A stretch of DNA of 64,000 bases from Nautilus pompilius. Its lineage: Eukaryota; Mollusca; Cephalopoda; Nautilida; Nautilidae. The DNA lies in the NCBI GenBank assembly GCA_018389105.1, contig JACATO010000985.1:340001-404000 (forward strand). Reading direction: 5' to 3'. How positions within the stretch are numbered: the first letter of the stretch is position 1; each line of letters begins with the position of its first letter. The notes below the pieces were generated by a model. It saw nothing but the letters and a program-made list of their open reading frames with translations, was not told where the DNA came from and ran no database searches. A program made the position numbers and the translations under genes. Shown here piece after piece: positions 11,285 to 24,167 of this stretch.

Positions 11285-12980
11285 TCAGACAGAACGAGTC
11301 TCTTAAGTAAATTATCCGTGTATCTGAATCCGTTGGAACAATTTTTTTCTTTTTTCTTTTTAATTCATCAAAATCCTCGGCACAAGTTCAAAGAATGTTA
11401 AATTGTCTAAGTGGTAGAATGGAGACAACGTGGTTGTTTCTGTGCTTGTCTAATTTAATTCTATCCACACAAAAGAGATCATCATCCGCTGATGAGCTCG
11501 ATCTCTTTGTCACTATGCCAAACGTCCTACCTGTCTCCCTCTCAATAGACGCTTTCCAGGGCGAGATGCCAAACACAGGCAATGCCTGTAGTCCAGGCTT
11601 GGTACGAACGTCGGCCTCTTGCTGAATCGACTAGGATTGGAACTGATGACGCCGCAATACGTTAGCCAACGAGAAAGCCCCCGATCCGGCTCCGCTGGAT
11701 ACGTCTGAAATATCCAGTTTATTCGTCGTTTGTTCTTACTAACTATCCCTTTGGGAGAAGGTGTGAGAGATTCACAAGGCGTACGTACACCTACATATCT
11801 AGCTATTGCGCGCACAACCGCTTTGATGAGACATCACATTGAGCTTAATAGATGATGTACAACGGCCGAGGGTTTTCCTCCCGTCTCGCTGTTTGTTTTG
11901 GAAGTCTGCGGCAACGAGGAGGCTGGAGACCCGTCGGTGGGTGCAAACACATGCACTGAACTAAGTGAACAATTCCTCGAGCGACGGAATGTTTTATTTG
12001 GCATCAGCTCATTGTTTTTCTGTTTGTTTGTTTGCCTGTCATCAATAACGAATAATAGCGAAAGTGTTTCCCAGTTTCTTTGGGGCAAAAGACCGGAATT
12101 TTTCGCTGTTTATTATACATGCACCTGGTAACCTAGCTGCACGCTGTATATATACACACGAAACCTATATTATTTACAATACCACGAAACCTACGGTTGG
12201 ACTTCAGGACAACCTTTCCTCTGACATTTCAAATTGTAAAAATATGCGAACATATACACTAATCTTCGATCAAAAAACAATAATATTTCAGTATTTAAAT
12301 AGTTTTTAAAATACCTTACTTTCTATATATAAATTTAACAGGAAGATAGTGCCGGGAAACAGCAAAACTCGCAAAAAACCTGCGAAAAGACGAGCTGGCA
12401 CAAGAATAACGAGAGAAAGCAGATCACTGAGTATACGCCAACACCACGTGACCCGTAATCTCTAATTAACGATAGGTAATTAATGAACAGTGGGAATTAT
12501 TAATATTTAAAGGTGGATTTCATTTAACATATGCCGAAGCCACGAGAAGAACATCCTTGTATTTCGTTCGGTTTGTCTCGCAAACCTTTAACGCCTATTT
12601 AGTTACAATTATTTAAATAAAACTTAGAAAATCTCGGCATTCCAAAGAACATTAATTATTCTGTTGATTTGAAACAAAATACACAGATTAATGGCCTCTG
12701 ATCGCATAAACTGGCGTATCTATTATATGTCTACATTAACTTCAACAATCCATCTCCCCCGGCCGTGGCTGAGCCGCAGACCCGTATCTTGTTTTTAAAT
12801 CATCGAAAGTCCGCTACGGGTTTACGTCTACTTCTTATCCTGGAAGGATGTTCAGGTTGGACTTGCGTGGACCACAGCTTGCAATTCTGCCGTTAATCAC
12901 TGAAGAACGAAGCTGGAGAAATGCACGGTCGGGTTTGTTTGACGTCCAAAGTTTATCAGTCTGTCAATCAGGGGATCTCG
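11285..12980. other. Mostly featureless; one tRNA-like relic
   Basis: Apart from the tRNA-like segment at 11618-11692, listed separately, this holds AT-rich DNA with short frames only. Confidence 0.4.
11618..11692 (-). mobile_element. Degenerate tRNA-derived SINE relic
   Basis: On the minus strand a polymerase III A-box-like tggctaacgtattgcgg is followed ~10 bases later by agttccaatcc, a weak match to the B-box GGTTCGANNCC. Arm pairing of a true tRNA is not evident, so a decayed SINE head is the likelier explanation. Confidence 0.25.
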
Positions 12981-12997
12981 AGCATGAACTGTCACGC

Positions 12998-13068
12998 ACC
13001 CGGCTTCTCCGATCCGACCCCGCCACCCTGGGGTTACAGCAGTCGCTAGCCATTTAGCTATCACGGGA
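12998..13068 (-). mobile_element. Degenerate tRNA-like SINE relic
   Basis: Minus strand: gatagctaaatggctagcga (A-box-like TAGCTAAATGG) then ggggtcggatcgga (B-box-like) ~35 bases further. Spacing fits a tRNA-derived promoter but the matches are imperfect and no duplication of flanks was seen. Confidence 0.25.
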
Positions 13069-13074
13069 GATTGT

Positions 13075-14420
13075 TGTCAGGTTAAAACAAAAGTGTGCAG
13101 ATGTTCCATACCTAAATCCCTGGTCGTGCGTGGTTCAAGTGGTTCAATCGAAATGTCTCTCCCACTTCATTTGCTGCGGAGGGTTAATGTACAATATAGC
13201 GGGCAGGCTTCGAAGTTTGCTGTACTTTAGAAGCATTAGAAAAATCGAGGATCAACCTTCCCAACTTTACACAAAAAAATCATTTCTGTATGGATAATGA
13301 AGTTTCTCTTTAGAAGTCTGATCTGTGTTGTAAATGTGTTTTTGGATGGACGGGTATTTGTTACTAGCAGACAATTTAAAGCTACAGTAGCAAAGACAAA
13401 AACCGGAATCATTCTACTACTTCCCTTTAAAGGGAATTTCTTCAAGCAGCGCCTCCGAGAGAAGGGAAGGTACGTAGTTGTGGCAATTACTCCGGGACCC
13501 AGGCCCCCCGCAACCGACAATGAAACTTTATCATAATATATGAATAGGGGCCAGCCTCTCAAGTTTACCCCGGAACCTGCTTGGCTCTCAGCGGAACCTA
13601 AGTTAATTCTGCGCGATTCATTTAGTTTTACACCGGCCTACTACTTTTTGATGTTACACTACTTTCATAAAAACAGTAATATTCTTTCTTGTTCGTTATG
13701 AATCTAAAACCATCTGATAGAATATGTTCGATACTTGTATAATCTATCTCATCGGTAAACAATATGTAATTAATTCTGGATCTATTTGTTTCAAAATATG
13801 TGAGAGCAATTGCCGATAGGGTGTCAATGGCGGAGAGCATCTATCTGACAATGTTACAACGTGAAAGGTAAAAGTAAGAATATTAAAACTTCCCCGATAT
13901 CCACAGGAACCGAACCCTGCATCTCTTATCTGTCCTTTTCCTGTGCGATTCCGAAATAAGAAAACCAAAACGATAACTACTCAGAGCCAGATATATCTTC
14001 CTAGCTGACGAGTGAAGCTTTTCGCGTTAATACTACGGTTAAGTTAGAATTCTATGGAGGCTGGGATTGGCCCTTTCACTTTTCAACTGCTTTCCCAGTG
14101 TAATTTCTGGCGATGGTCTCATTGGTAGCCATAGATTGTTGGCTTAAAAGGACGTTACTGAAACGAAGGATAAAATAACGTAATCCGATAATAGGAATAT
14201 TTCCACTTGAGACAAGCTCGTTTTAGCTACTACCACTTGACAAAACCATGGACGAGTGAGGTTTGGGCCGATCTACTTCTGGAATGGTTTCTTCTAATAA
14301 ATTTGCTTCTGTTTAAACAAACCAAGCGATGGCAAATGCATATAGCCATTGCAAACTGATAATAGCATATTTGAGCAGCGTGAGAAGTCATCGTCCTTTC
14401 AATAACATTTTGTCTATGTA
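13075..14420. other. No recognisable feature
   Basis: AT-rich DNA with unrelated frames of up to ~108 codons on the minus strand (13236-13562), without any motif I can name. Confidence 0.45.
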
Positions 14421-14461
14421 GGGGAGAGAGAGAGAGAGAGGATGAGAGAGAGAGATGGGGG

Positions 14462-14544
<83 letters not shown>

Positions 14545-14579
14545 AGGGGAGAGAGAGAGAGAGAGAGAGAGAAGAGAGA

Positions 14580-14623
<44 letters not shown>

Positions 14624-14677
14624 GAGAGAGAGAAAGAAGAGAGAGATGGAGAGAGGAGAGAGAGAAGAGAGAGAGAG
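14421..14677. repeat. (GA)n tract with GATG interruptions
   Basis: About 257 bp of nearly pure purine GA repeats with scattered gatgg and gggg interruptions. A long polypurine tract like this can adopt triplex (H-DNA) structure. The Arg/Glu-rich open frame through it is a repeat artefact. Confidence 0.95.
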
Positions 14678-16226
14678 TTTCCGTGATACTAGCGCGGCAG
14701 CTCGAATTACCGATTACTGAAACACGAGAATTGTGCTGAAAGAAACGAGCTCTAATTAATTACAGGGGAAAGTCCTATTCGGACAGTCCTGTGATTTTCA
14801 TTATAAAAACTATGGTGTTGCCTCAACTTATCAACGTCGGTGGTAACATTCTGACTCCACAGGTATCGGTAAAGTAGCCAAGCTTAAGTTGTGCAAACGC
14901 GGAATGGGGATCTGTATATTTCAATAGCGGAAACAGACCCGGAGAAGGAGAAGGAACCTGAGTTGTGGATGTGGCTGCCTGTTATGCAAAATACAATGAT
15001 GTTTACTAATGACTTGTCCACAAAAAAATATTAGTTGTTTTTTTCGTTTTCTTTTAATATAACGCCTTTGTACACGATTTAAAACCAATAAATTCAATTG
15101 GTCCCTTTAACCTGGATTCTGTTAATGTATAAGATTTCTTGCAGCAGGAACAGTTCCACCTGCGTGGTTTCCAAAAATAACGAGCTCTCTCTTTTGTTTT
15201 TGTTTTTCTTCCCATTAAAATCCACTTTATTGTAATAAACCTGACCTTTGTGAACCGCGCTAAATGGGATGTTCGATTACCTCGGGTTCATTCTAATGAT
15301 CGATAATCATAACTATTAGGCTTTTAGAAAACCCACGCAACCTCTCGCTTCTCGGACAATACTCAATCGTGCGTTTTTGAGCTTAATAATTATTTAAATC
15401 TCTACCTTAATTTTCAACAACCATAATTCATCTCGTTTTTTACTATCCTCCCCCCCCCTCTCTCCTCTAAACGTGTTTAGGGGTTCTGGCAGTTTCCCTT
15501 TATAATGAAGACTGATAGAGCGGCGCCGATGTTTCCAATATGTCTTCGAATTAAAGGGAGACAATCCGTCTTCGGTTTTAATTCCGCAAGCCGTACAACT
15601 GCCAGTTCTTCTAATATCGGTTCTGTTTGTCTCAATAGAATCTCTCAGAGACATTGTATTTTCTCCAGGTGTTGACTTTAAATTCTCGTGGAGAACAAGT
15701 GGTTAGAAGAATTAGCCAGTCGGCTCATTCGGTTCATCGATTAACGTTTGATTTCCTGCATTTTTTTTCACCGGTGGAAATCCTTGCCGCCTTTTTTTCT
15801 TAGAACAGCGAATAATTAACCCTACCAGGGCGGGGGAGTGAACAAACCCCGGAACTCCCTTCACCCTCCCACCCACCGCCCGTGTGTTGAAGTAAGGGCT
15901 AGAGACTCCGCCAGACAGGTAGGAGCCGACTCCGACCGGAAATCGAAATTGGTATTGCAGTAGCGAGGAACCGACCGACGGATTTAGTTGACGTCTGTCT
16001 GAGGATCTGCCAAAACAACCCAAACATTCTAGAATCTGTCGGAGCTCACCTGGCTTCTGGGGGGGGGCTTGTTCTGCTTTGCTTTTACGAAAACACTCGC
16101 CCAAATTTAACGGGGAATTTTTCTACCCTTTGTGTTCCACCCACCCACTTACCCTCCCAAAGAAAACTCCCTTTTTATTCTTATTTAACGCGATGATGCT
16201 GTGCAGTAACTACAACCAAAAAACAT

Positions 16227-16233
<7 letters not shown>
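14678..16233. other. No confident feature
   Basis: Contains two unremarkable minus-strand open frames, 15394-15654 (86 codons, starting MSLRDSIETNRTDIRR, with a TACG string) and 15712-16104 (130 codons). Neither matches a family I know or is clearly bounded by splice sites. They could be chance. Confidence 0.35.
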
Positions 16234-16277
<44 letters not shown>

Positions 16278-16527
16278 TCTCCCTCTCTCTCCATCTCTCT
16301 CTCTCTCTGTACTGACGTCATATCTCTCTCTTTACTGACGTCATATCTCTCTCTGTACTGACGTCACATCTCTCTGTACTGACGTCATATCTCTCTCTGT
16401 ACTGACGTCACATCTCTCTCTGTACTGACGTAATATCTCTCTCTCTCTCTGTACTGACGTCATATCTCTCTCTCTCTGTACTGACGTCATATCTCTCTCT
16501 CTCCTCTCTCTTTCTGTACTGACGTCA

Positions 16528-16581
<54 letters not shown>

Positions 16582-16590
16582 TCTCTCCCC
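16234..16590. repeat. CT tract with TGACGTCA palindromes (array 2)
   Basis: (CT)n flanks enclose ~25-bp units of the form ctctctctgtactgacgtcatat/cacat. I count eight perfect TGACGTCA octamers and one TGACGTAA variant between about 16310 and 16530. Written on the other strand the unit is tgacgtcagtacagagaga, the same core unit as the array at 9.2 kb, so the two arrays are related and in opposite orientation. Confidence 0.92.
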
Positions 16591-17980
16591 GAAAATAAAG
16601 GAAAGAAACTTAGGGCAGAAATCCACAACAGAATCTATTCACACTCTAGTACGTTATCTGACAAAATTCGGCTAGACCTACATTCAGTTCACATCTCGCA
16701 TTAATTAAGAAAACACACTCCCCTAAATTGGACTCCGCAAGTACTGCAATCATCTTATTCGAGGGCAGTTTATTTCCCTAAATTACGAAGGCAGAACCAA
16801 ACAACACTAATTTTCCGAAACCATTTATTTATCTTAATTACCTCCGTGGGTTGGAAGTGTTTTTAAACCTACGATATAACCGCACGTGTTTCTGTCCTTG
16901 CCTTTGTCAAAAATAACCGCCAGCTTTGAGCAAAGTTGGTATTATTTTAAATATCCACATCCGACCAGAATTTAATTAACATTAATCAAATATCGCTGCT
17001 GTTATTCTCACAATATACGGTGCGTTACGATCTCATAGCAGTTTTACCTTTAGCTTGATCTTTTTTTTTTAAGATCAAATAAGTTTTATTTAAATTTTGA
17101 TTAGTAACAAAAATTGATAATTTTTTTAAAAATGAAAACTTATGGTCTTAAAGGATTTTAGCCAAAATTAGTTTACATTGAGACTGCGAGCCGGCCACCC
17201 AACCCCTACGAAGCCGGCAGCTTTCTTTAAGTCTGTTTTCCACCACTTCTTTCATCAAAACACCGAAATATGCTCCCGGACAAAGGTTTTCCCCATCATT
17301 TTAACTCGGTTAACTGGAAACTTCGGCCGTATTTTCCTTTTGTAAAAGGAAAGTTTCGTTACTCCGTTGTTCCCCAATAGTCGCGCCCCCTTCCCCAGCG
17401 CGGTTATTGTACTTTTATTCCTATCCCACGAATCGTGCCAGAAAACGAATACTCTCATCGTGGTTTCATGGGAACGGTTAAAGCGGAATTAATAACGCGG
17501 AGTTACTTCCCTGCAATTGTGATTCCCCTTCTCACAGAAACAGAGATGGCGTCTGGACGAACTAAAGGTTTTATGCGCTACCCTCCAACGAGCTGATTTT
17601 CGACGTCTGGAGATCTGAACTATAGATATTCCAGAACACAGTTCTTTGCAGTAAAAGTAAAGAAAAACCAAAAAGATTGAAGCTCTATTTTCAAGCTTAA
17701 CAAAATCACATCGTTAAAATAAAATAAACATAAGTAAAGTAGAAGAATAGGCAAATTTTGGAGCTGAGATGGTTCACTTCCGCAAAACTTTATCTGTTAA
17801 AATATATCGATTAACTAACGTCTACTGTGAGTCGATGTCTTCGATCTGGTCAGCGGAGTATACTGATCCCAGCGCTTGTTCGTTCTCGGCTAAAACACGG
17901 GCTCACGTACTAATGTGATAGAGAGAGTCTCAGAAAGTGAGGATGATTCGGGACTCCATCACTTCTTACAGCCCACGTCG
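16591..17980. other. No recognisable feature
   Basis: AT-rich DNA with short T and A runs. No transposon, tandem repeat or exon that I can support. Confidence 0.45.
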
Positions 17981-17989
17981 CCCGATGAC

Positions 17990-18345
17990 TCACGAGGCCA
18001 TCAATACTCTCCTTTTGGTTGACGTGTGTATTACAATTACACCGTCTGCTGAACCTCGCGATCCGCGGGCAAATTTCCGATTTCGGAGGGCATCTTTCAG
18101 GGGCCTCAAGAAGTGGAAACCGGATGAGCCGAGATCCGGCATGTGGTGGAGGCTCAAAGTGCCGATGGCTGCTTTAGCTTTGTGTGGTCTCGCATTGTCA
18201 CGCTGTCGCGCGTGGAATGCCGGGAAGTCCTGGGCCGGCCGAGCTCCATTCACTTTAAACCTTGCGCATACGCCTACACAAATCGCTGGCGAGCCTAAGT
18301 TTGGTCCTTCGTTGTTGACGGAATACACGGCAACTCTGGACACTC
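17990..18345 (-). pseudogene. Mariner-family transposase fragment
   Basis: The minus-strand frame contains RDNARPHKAKAA, matching the mariner block around the second catalytic aspartate (usually HDNARPH), then PDLGSSGFHF-LRPLKDALRNRKFA, which corresponds to the PDLAPSDFHLF-PLKDAL-RF stretch of mariner-type DD34D transposases. The PPYSPDL part between is shortened (LSLHHMPDL), indicating a small internal deletion. Sequence upstream of DNARPH fits only weakly and the sequence after RKFA loses similarity, so only ~60-70 residues of a ~345-residue protein are recognisable. I did not find terminal inverted repeats. Confidence 0.65.
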
Positions 18346-18464
18346 AACCGAAAGGCTTTTCGCTCTATCAAGGCCAGGTCGTGAAGCGTGTCTGCCAGGC
18401 CTATTCCAGTCATGGCGTCAAGCACGGTCAGACGGAAGTAGGTGTCGCTCGCTCGCTGTAACCG

Positions 18465-19040
18465 TTCCCATTAAAACTTTAAAAAAAGAAAACAAACTGT
18501 AAATAACCAAAACCTGCAAATCGTGAAAATATTGAGGCTTTTTCCTTTCTTTCTTTCTTCCTGATCTTCAAGAAACCGTTTGTTTTGTTAATAGTTCGAT
18601 TACCATTCGGTAACGCGACGCCAAATTACAGTGAGACATTTCGGACCATTTCGGTCCGCCAGGTTATCATTGACACCAGCGCCACTGGCGGGGGGCGTGA
18701 CGTCTGTTTTCAGAGCGAAGTAAATGCGCAAATAGCAACTGAATTGATCGGGTGAAGCAGAATGCGGTGGAAACTTCGTGTTTATGGGGCGACTGCCGAT
18801 CTGGATGTGGTTATCCTAATTACTGCCTTCTGTTCGTGCGGGATGAGTAATGGGAACGTACGACTGCTCAAAATGGTCGTACGGCCCACGTGGTCTCGGC
18901 ATTTACAGTATATACATTGGAGAGCTTTTATCACATACGGAAAAATTTTAATAAAAAATTACCACAACGCAGAAGTTTTTATTTTATTAAGTAACTAAAA
19001 AAAAAGAGTAACAACTGCAAAATTTCGTGAAAATTAATTA
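18465..19040. other. No recognisable feature
   Basis: AT-rich spacer between the mariner fragment and the next transposase relic, with an 78-codon plus-strand frame (18762-18998) of no recognised family. Confidence 0.45.
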
Positions 19041-19044
19041 AGTT

Positions 19045-21251
19045 TTAGAGGTTGCTTAATGCCTTCAAGGTTTTACACTGGGTTAAAAATAATGCAAAAT
19101 TACACGAATAGAAAAAAATATTTATATCAAGCGTTAAACTTGTAATAATGTGTCTAGTATCATTGCAGAGCGGTATGGCGCTGATTATATGAGCCATGCG
19201 CCTTTTAAATGCCTTCCTGTGGCCTTCAAGTAGCTGAAGAAGATATTGGAGCTCCTGCTCATTCTCTGTCCTGGGGTTATTGGTGAAGGATTGAGTAAGT
19301 GATACCCCCTCTTTCCGCAGGATCATTTGTTACACGGAGAGATGAAATTAGCTCTTTTGCTGTGGTGAGCGATTCATCTTGCCCCCCCCCCCAAGATAGC
19401 CGGATCAAGGTCCGAAAAAGAAGAAGAAATTTCCAAAGTTCGGAAAAGGTTTAAAAGTTTAGGAAGAACAAAAAAAATCCGCTATGGATTTCGCCGATGG
19501 TTCTGGAACCAAGACGTGCCGAGACTTCAACATTTTTAATATTTCCAACCATGTTTGCTTTTCAGCTATAGACACTGACGCATCGAATAGAGCCAATGCA
19601 ACGTTAACCACTGAAAGATATCAGAGGTGACGGCTAAAGCTCTTAAATCCAGCAGTATGGATAGCAGGTATCTCACATTCTTCTAAATTTTGGAGGAGTA
19701 AGAGATCCTGTTTTGGAGCGGATATTGGATTGCGAGCAGAGTACCAGAGGCGAATATAATGCTTTGCCACGAATAGGCAAAAGTATTTAAGTCCTTCCCA
19801 GTTAAGTTCACTCTGTGGTGGATCTGCAGATGTAGCTTGTATTTGCGAAAGCGCATGTTAAAATTGCTGAAACATCCAGATCTTTAAAGAATATATCGCG
19901 CGAGCCATCCATCGTGTTCGATGTAGTGCTCCTGGAGCCATGAACCGCACATCATCTCCTCCATAGGGAATTCCTCCGAGGAAAATGACCACAAGTTCTA
20001 ATAATTCTTTGTGGTCGTCTCTGGGATGTTTCTCATAGAGGTGATGCTGTGCGTGATTCATTATTTCATCGGATCATGGAAGGAGAAGAACTGTTGTATC
20101 AGGGTCTCCGTGTCCTGTCGTATAGTCTCGAAGTCTCGAACGTTTAATGTTGGCCAAATTTTGCGGAATGTTTCGAATATGGTAATGCAGGGGCTCTTAG
20201 ACTGATCTTGTGCAACAAATTCCAAGAATGCTGCTTCAAGCAAAAGTTCTAATATGTGATGACAGCGAGCAAAATAAATTAGATTACGACCAATGGCTTG
20301 TTCAATTATAATCCTAACCCCTCCCCGAATCCCTGTGTTGATATTTGTTGTGACAAAGCACGAGTCCTTGATTTTTTATCGCATACCCCAGTCATCCAGT
20401 GTTTCAATGATGATTTGGGATGACCCATAGCAAGAAGTTTGCTACCTATATTTCCAGACACAATAACAGGGAAGCGATCAATTCTTTCCTTTCCAGTAAA
20501 ATCCTGCATCCATTTCCTATTCCAATGAAGAACCAGTGGGTATTTGAGTTAAAAGAGGCTCTGATCTCTGCAGCACGTTTTTGCCCCTATTGAAGCCGTC
20601 TTTCCAGGATGGCCCTTGGACTGAGACACAACCCAGTAGCATTCTTTTTCATCTGAAGAGCAAAAGGAATGGGAATGTGGGTTGCTTTCCTGTCACTTAT
20701 CTGTGTACGGTCCAGAGCTGCTGCAACATCCATACTTATTGCAGTACTGCCTCTCATTTTCTTTCTTGGACGTGTTGTTGACTCTTGTTGAATGTTATAA
20801 CTTAATAATTCACTTCCACTTGAGGATGATGTTGAGGAGTCTAAATTTACAGTGGTTTCGATCCTTTCTGCTTCTTTCCTTCTTTGTTTCCTGAATGCCA
20901 TTTGAGCTGCTTTTCTGTTCAAAGGTCCAATCTTCCCTCTCCAGCTTGGTTCACGTTTATCCTCAGAAATTTTGATGAGAGAAACTGCATCCCTATGTGC
21001 TGTACCAAAGAGTTCGTTAAGACTTATTTTAAACTTTTCTTGATTTCGTATATTTGTTCAACTTTTCCTAGATATATACTCGTATTTTTTCCGACTTTTC
21101 CATTCTTTATGAAGATGACGAATATGCTTACAGACATCCGCTTCGTACTTCGTTGGAATATTTCCGTTTTTGCCAGATCTCCATCACTACGATTGCTGTT
21201 ACTGATGCTTTCCGTCAAATTTTTATTTTCTCCACAGTGAAGATAAAACAA
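19045..21251 (-). pseudogene. Decayed copy of an unnamed invertebrate transposase-like family
   Basis: Pieces of one long protein run in order along the minus strand across several frames. From the N-terminal side these are KISEDKREPSWRGKIGPLN near 20950, a Ser-rich stretch and RKKMRGSTAISMDVAAALD-RTQISDRKATH near 20750, then QDFTGKERIDRFPVIVSGN near 20500 and a cysteine/threonine block (CF-TTNINTG) near 20340. Next are RCHHILELLLEAAFLEF near 20240, RDDHKELLELVVIFLGGIP near 20000, RFMAPGALHRTRWMARAIYS-LKIWMF near 19900, and NDPAERG...ELQYLLQLLEGHRKAF near 19250-19200. I know closely similar proteins only as abundant uncharacterised proteins in aphids, hydra and other invertebrates; relation to hAT-like RNase-H transposases is my inference. 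Every segment is separated by frameshifts or stops, so this copy is non-functional. Confidence 0.7.
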
Positions 21252-21254
21252 TAG

Positions 21255-23025
21255 TTTAGAATTTCTCCTCTGAAAGGAAACTTGTTACTAGGAAGGGATG
21301 GACTGGGTGATCCGACGAGCCATATTTCTTTTTAAGATCGAGTTGCAGTGACCATTTTAAAACAAAAATTAGAATATTAATATCTAAAAAACAAAAATAG
21401 ATTGACTTAGAGTTCAAAGATAATATTTTAATAAAGTTTAAATAAGCGAGAATGTACCTAAAATGTAAAAAAATTAAGACTCTTGAGCAACCTAAAAATA
21501 ATATTTAATTTAACAAAAATTTTCATAACTTACTTTTTAGATAAATGTATTTTAAAAAAATGGCGAGTTCTGCAAATTCTAATTCCAAAGTTCGTTTTTT
21601 AAAAGCACCCTAATATACATAAATATCAAGACAAAGAAACAGATGAAACGTGTCAACTCTACGACTGACAGAAAAGCATTTCCAGTGTCTTCTTTTCTAT
21701 TAAATAATGGTTTCAGCTACCATCTTTTAAACCTTGCATTTGCTTAAAAATATTCCACCCGTGACGAGAATGCCTGAAGATGTTCGGTAATTTCCGTTTT
21801 TAAAGAAATGGATGGAGGAATACTTTAATAGTGTGGAATCTTGGATCACTAAAGAAACACGGAAGAATTATCAGTCTTTTTTTGTCTTCTTTTACAAGTG
21901 TTAAATATTTCTAAAGACGCGCAATAATTTAAAAAAAAAAAACTTTCAAGTTGTAAAAAATTCATTTAAAACTAAAGCTAATTTTTCTTTAGTTTTGTCC
22001 ATAAATAGTCATATATTTTGAGGAGTTAACCCTTAACCTTCTGATATGTAATAAATTAATTGCGTCCAATTAATCTTTCAGACATTAGTTTTTCTTAAAT
22101 TTTCAAAAAAAAAGAAAAAGAGGCTTTAAACTAAATCGAATATTTTTGCAAGTTTTCCGATTATAACAACATTTTAATGTCGGTTTCAATTGTTTTGTCA
22201 AGTTTAAAAATCCAAAATTTTACGTTTGGTCTATAATCCGATAGAATTTTTCTAAAATATAGTTTCGTGGTATATAATCACTATATTCCGCCATGTTTGT
22301 CCAATTATGTTCGGGCTATCACTCGGCTGGCCAGTCCGTCACATTAGCCTTTCCACCTTATTTACTTTCAAAAACCACTTCATTGGCTCAGTCGTGGTCT
22401 CTTGTGATATCGTATGCTAATTTTTGGCGACTATAATGCAAAATACAAAATTAATTACAAAATAATTCCAGGGTACTATGGAGATGTTTCCATGACTTTC
22501 TTTTAGTACTATCGTATAAGAGAATCCCTGTACACAGGAATTAAAATTTTTGTGCATCTGATCATCTAAAATAATATAGGAAATGGCTTCAATCACCCGG
22601 AACATCAAAGCAAAGACTTTTAAACAAAGGTGTGGTACAGAACCAAACGGGGGATTTCTAAACTAAATTTAATTCTCAGGATTATACAAAACCGATAAAC
22701 CACACGGATGGAGTTGCTAACTCTGACAATTCGCGCATGTTCTGCATACAGCAGGAAAGCAGTCCAACATATCTATGAGAGTTTTAAAATTCCATTTACA
22801 AGAGCAGTGGGTTCGGACTTTTCCGGCTATTATTGTCTGTAGGGAGCAACAGTTCTCTTCGGACCACGTGTAAGGGTCTTTTGGAGACCTTTCGCCAATG
22901 GTAACCTAATCTAGACGAGTATAAATACCCTGTTCCCTGTTAGGTACTTCTCTATATATTTTCGGCTTACTTTCAAAAATCTGCTTTAATTGAAAATTTA
23001 ATAGCAGACATATTTTTAAGGATTA
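21255..23025. other. No recognisable feature
   Basis: Very AT-rich, stop-dense DNA. A TATA-like gagtataaatac lies at about 22918-22929, but no supported transcript follows it. Confidence 0.45.
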
Positions 23026-23640
23026 CGGCAGAAGTCCATTAATCCGAAGACCGAACATATCAACACCCGACTACCCGACTAATCGGTTCTTAAGTCAAAC
23101 ATCCGAATGCACCAACATTTTTCGGGTCCACGTTTCGAGTGTTTATAGCTGCCGCAAGGTGGCGTTCTTGGCGCTCTATTCGCCCACCCCCTCTGCGCAC
23201 TGTTTCCAGAGCGTGGGCATGCAAAGCTATCTCTGCTCTTAATTTTTTGCATGTTCAGCAAATTATGTTACCGTGACCTCCGCAGACTCTAGTGCTAGGA
23301 GGTGTGAGGATGTTGTACTTAATGCACATCAAAAGGAAAGGATTACCTGCTGACTAGAGCACAGGCAGTCTCTTAAACTTATCGTGAACGGATTAAGCAT
23401 CAGCGCATCTACTGTGTGTGATACTTTGGCACGGAAAGATAAACTGTTCAAAATTTATACTGATACTGAAACAAATGAAGGAGTCATGAAAAAGAAAGAC
23501 ACTATCCGAAACAAATCGTGCAGGAATGAACTCATCAGAATGGATCACGTCCAGACATCCCAATTTTACGGAATCCACCCATGCAATTTGGATAAATGGA
23601 CTTTTAATGTACTCGCCTCATACTTAGTTTTTTCTTAAAA
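23026..23640 (+). pseudogene. Tigger/jerky-type transposase N-terminal fragment
   Basis: The plus-strand frame from about 23330 gives SLKLIVNGLSISASTVCDTL followed by KDKLFKIYTDTETNEGVMKK. This is the shape of the CENP-B/pogo N-terminal helix-turn-helix (family form: S...IC-EL-V-TTVCDW-KNKDKLLKFY-ETS). Sequence about 300 bases upstream (23027-23060) contains gtccattaatccgaagaccg, resembling the TTAATCCGA words in the termini of pogo/Tigger transposons, so this may be the element's left end. A stop interrupts the frame near 23350. The catalytic DDE domain is missing, so it is an internally deleted or truncated copy. Confidence 0.5.
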
Positions 23641-24167
23641 GATTAGATAGCTTTGCGTGGAAAATGCCCTCGTCAGATACAACAAGCAACAAACAAGTAA
23701 GTGCCCTTTAATTTGACATTTATCTAACAGTGTTGAAATCCAATCCCTAACTGAAAGTGACATCTGTGGTTCTCGCGAAAATAAGTTCACGAGTACAGGG
23801 GCATTGTTCTGTAAGATAATATCTCGCCTGTTGTATCACAGTAGTTACGTAACACGTAAATCGCCGAGCGCAAACCGCTCGCAATCTAATTCAGAATACG
23901 ATTTTGCTTTGATCTAAGAACATAACGTTTACCCATAGCCTGCAGAACGAGTGCGCGATATGTCCACGTCACTGTTTGGCGCTCTCGTCAGACCGAGTCG
24001 AACTTCAGAAACAGCTCGGACCAATAGGATTTCATTCTCTTTGTCGTCTCTGACGTCCGCGCAGCCGACTGGAAATTTTACCAACGGCGATTTTTTCCAC
24101 GTACCACCCGCGTGTTCCGAAAAAAAACACTCAGGCGGTTCCGAGACCATTTTAGTCCTTACCTTAG
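23641..24167. other. No confident feature
   Basis: Open frames on both strands (23929-24214) have no motif. A start codon near 23668 leads in ten codons into caagtaagt, which could be a splice donor, but nothing else supports an exon here. Confidence 0.35.

Noticed and set aside
2440..13640. Shared word tttacaccggcc at 2442 and 13626 as paired ends of one element
   Set aside because: Only about 11-12 bases, same orientation, and no similarity beyond the word.
15394..16104. Two minus-strand frames of 86 and 130 codons as coding exons
   Set aside because: No motif, no clear splice boundaries, and such lengths arise by chance in GC-richer patches.
22918..22929. TATAAATA boxes (also near 25030) as promoters
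   Set aside because: In AT-rich DNA these words are expected by chance and no supported transcript follows.
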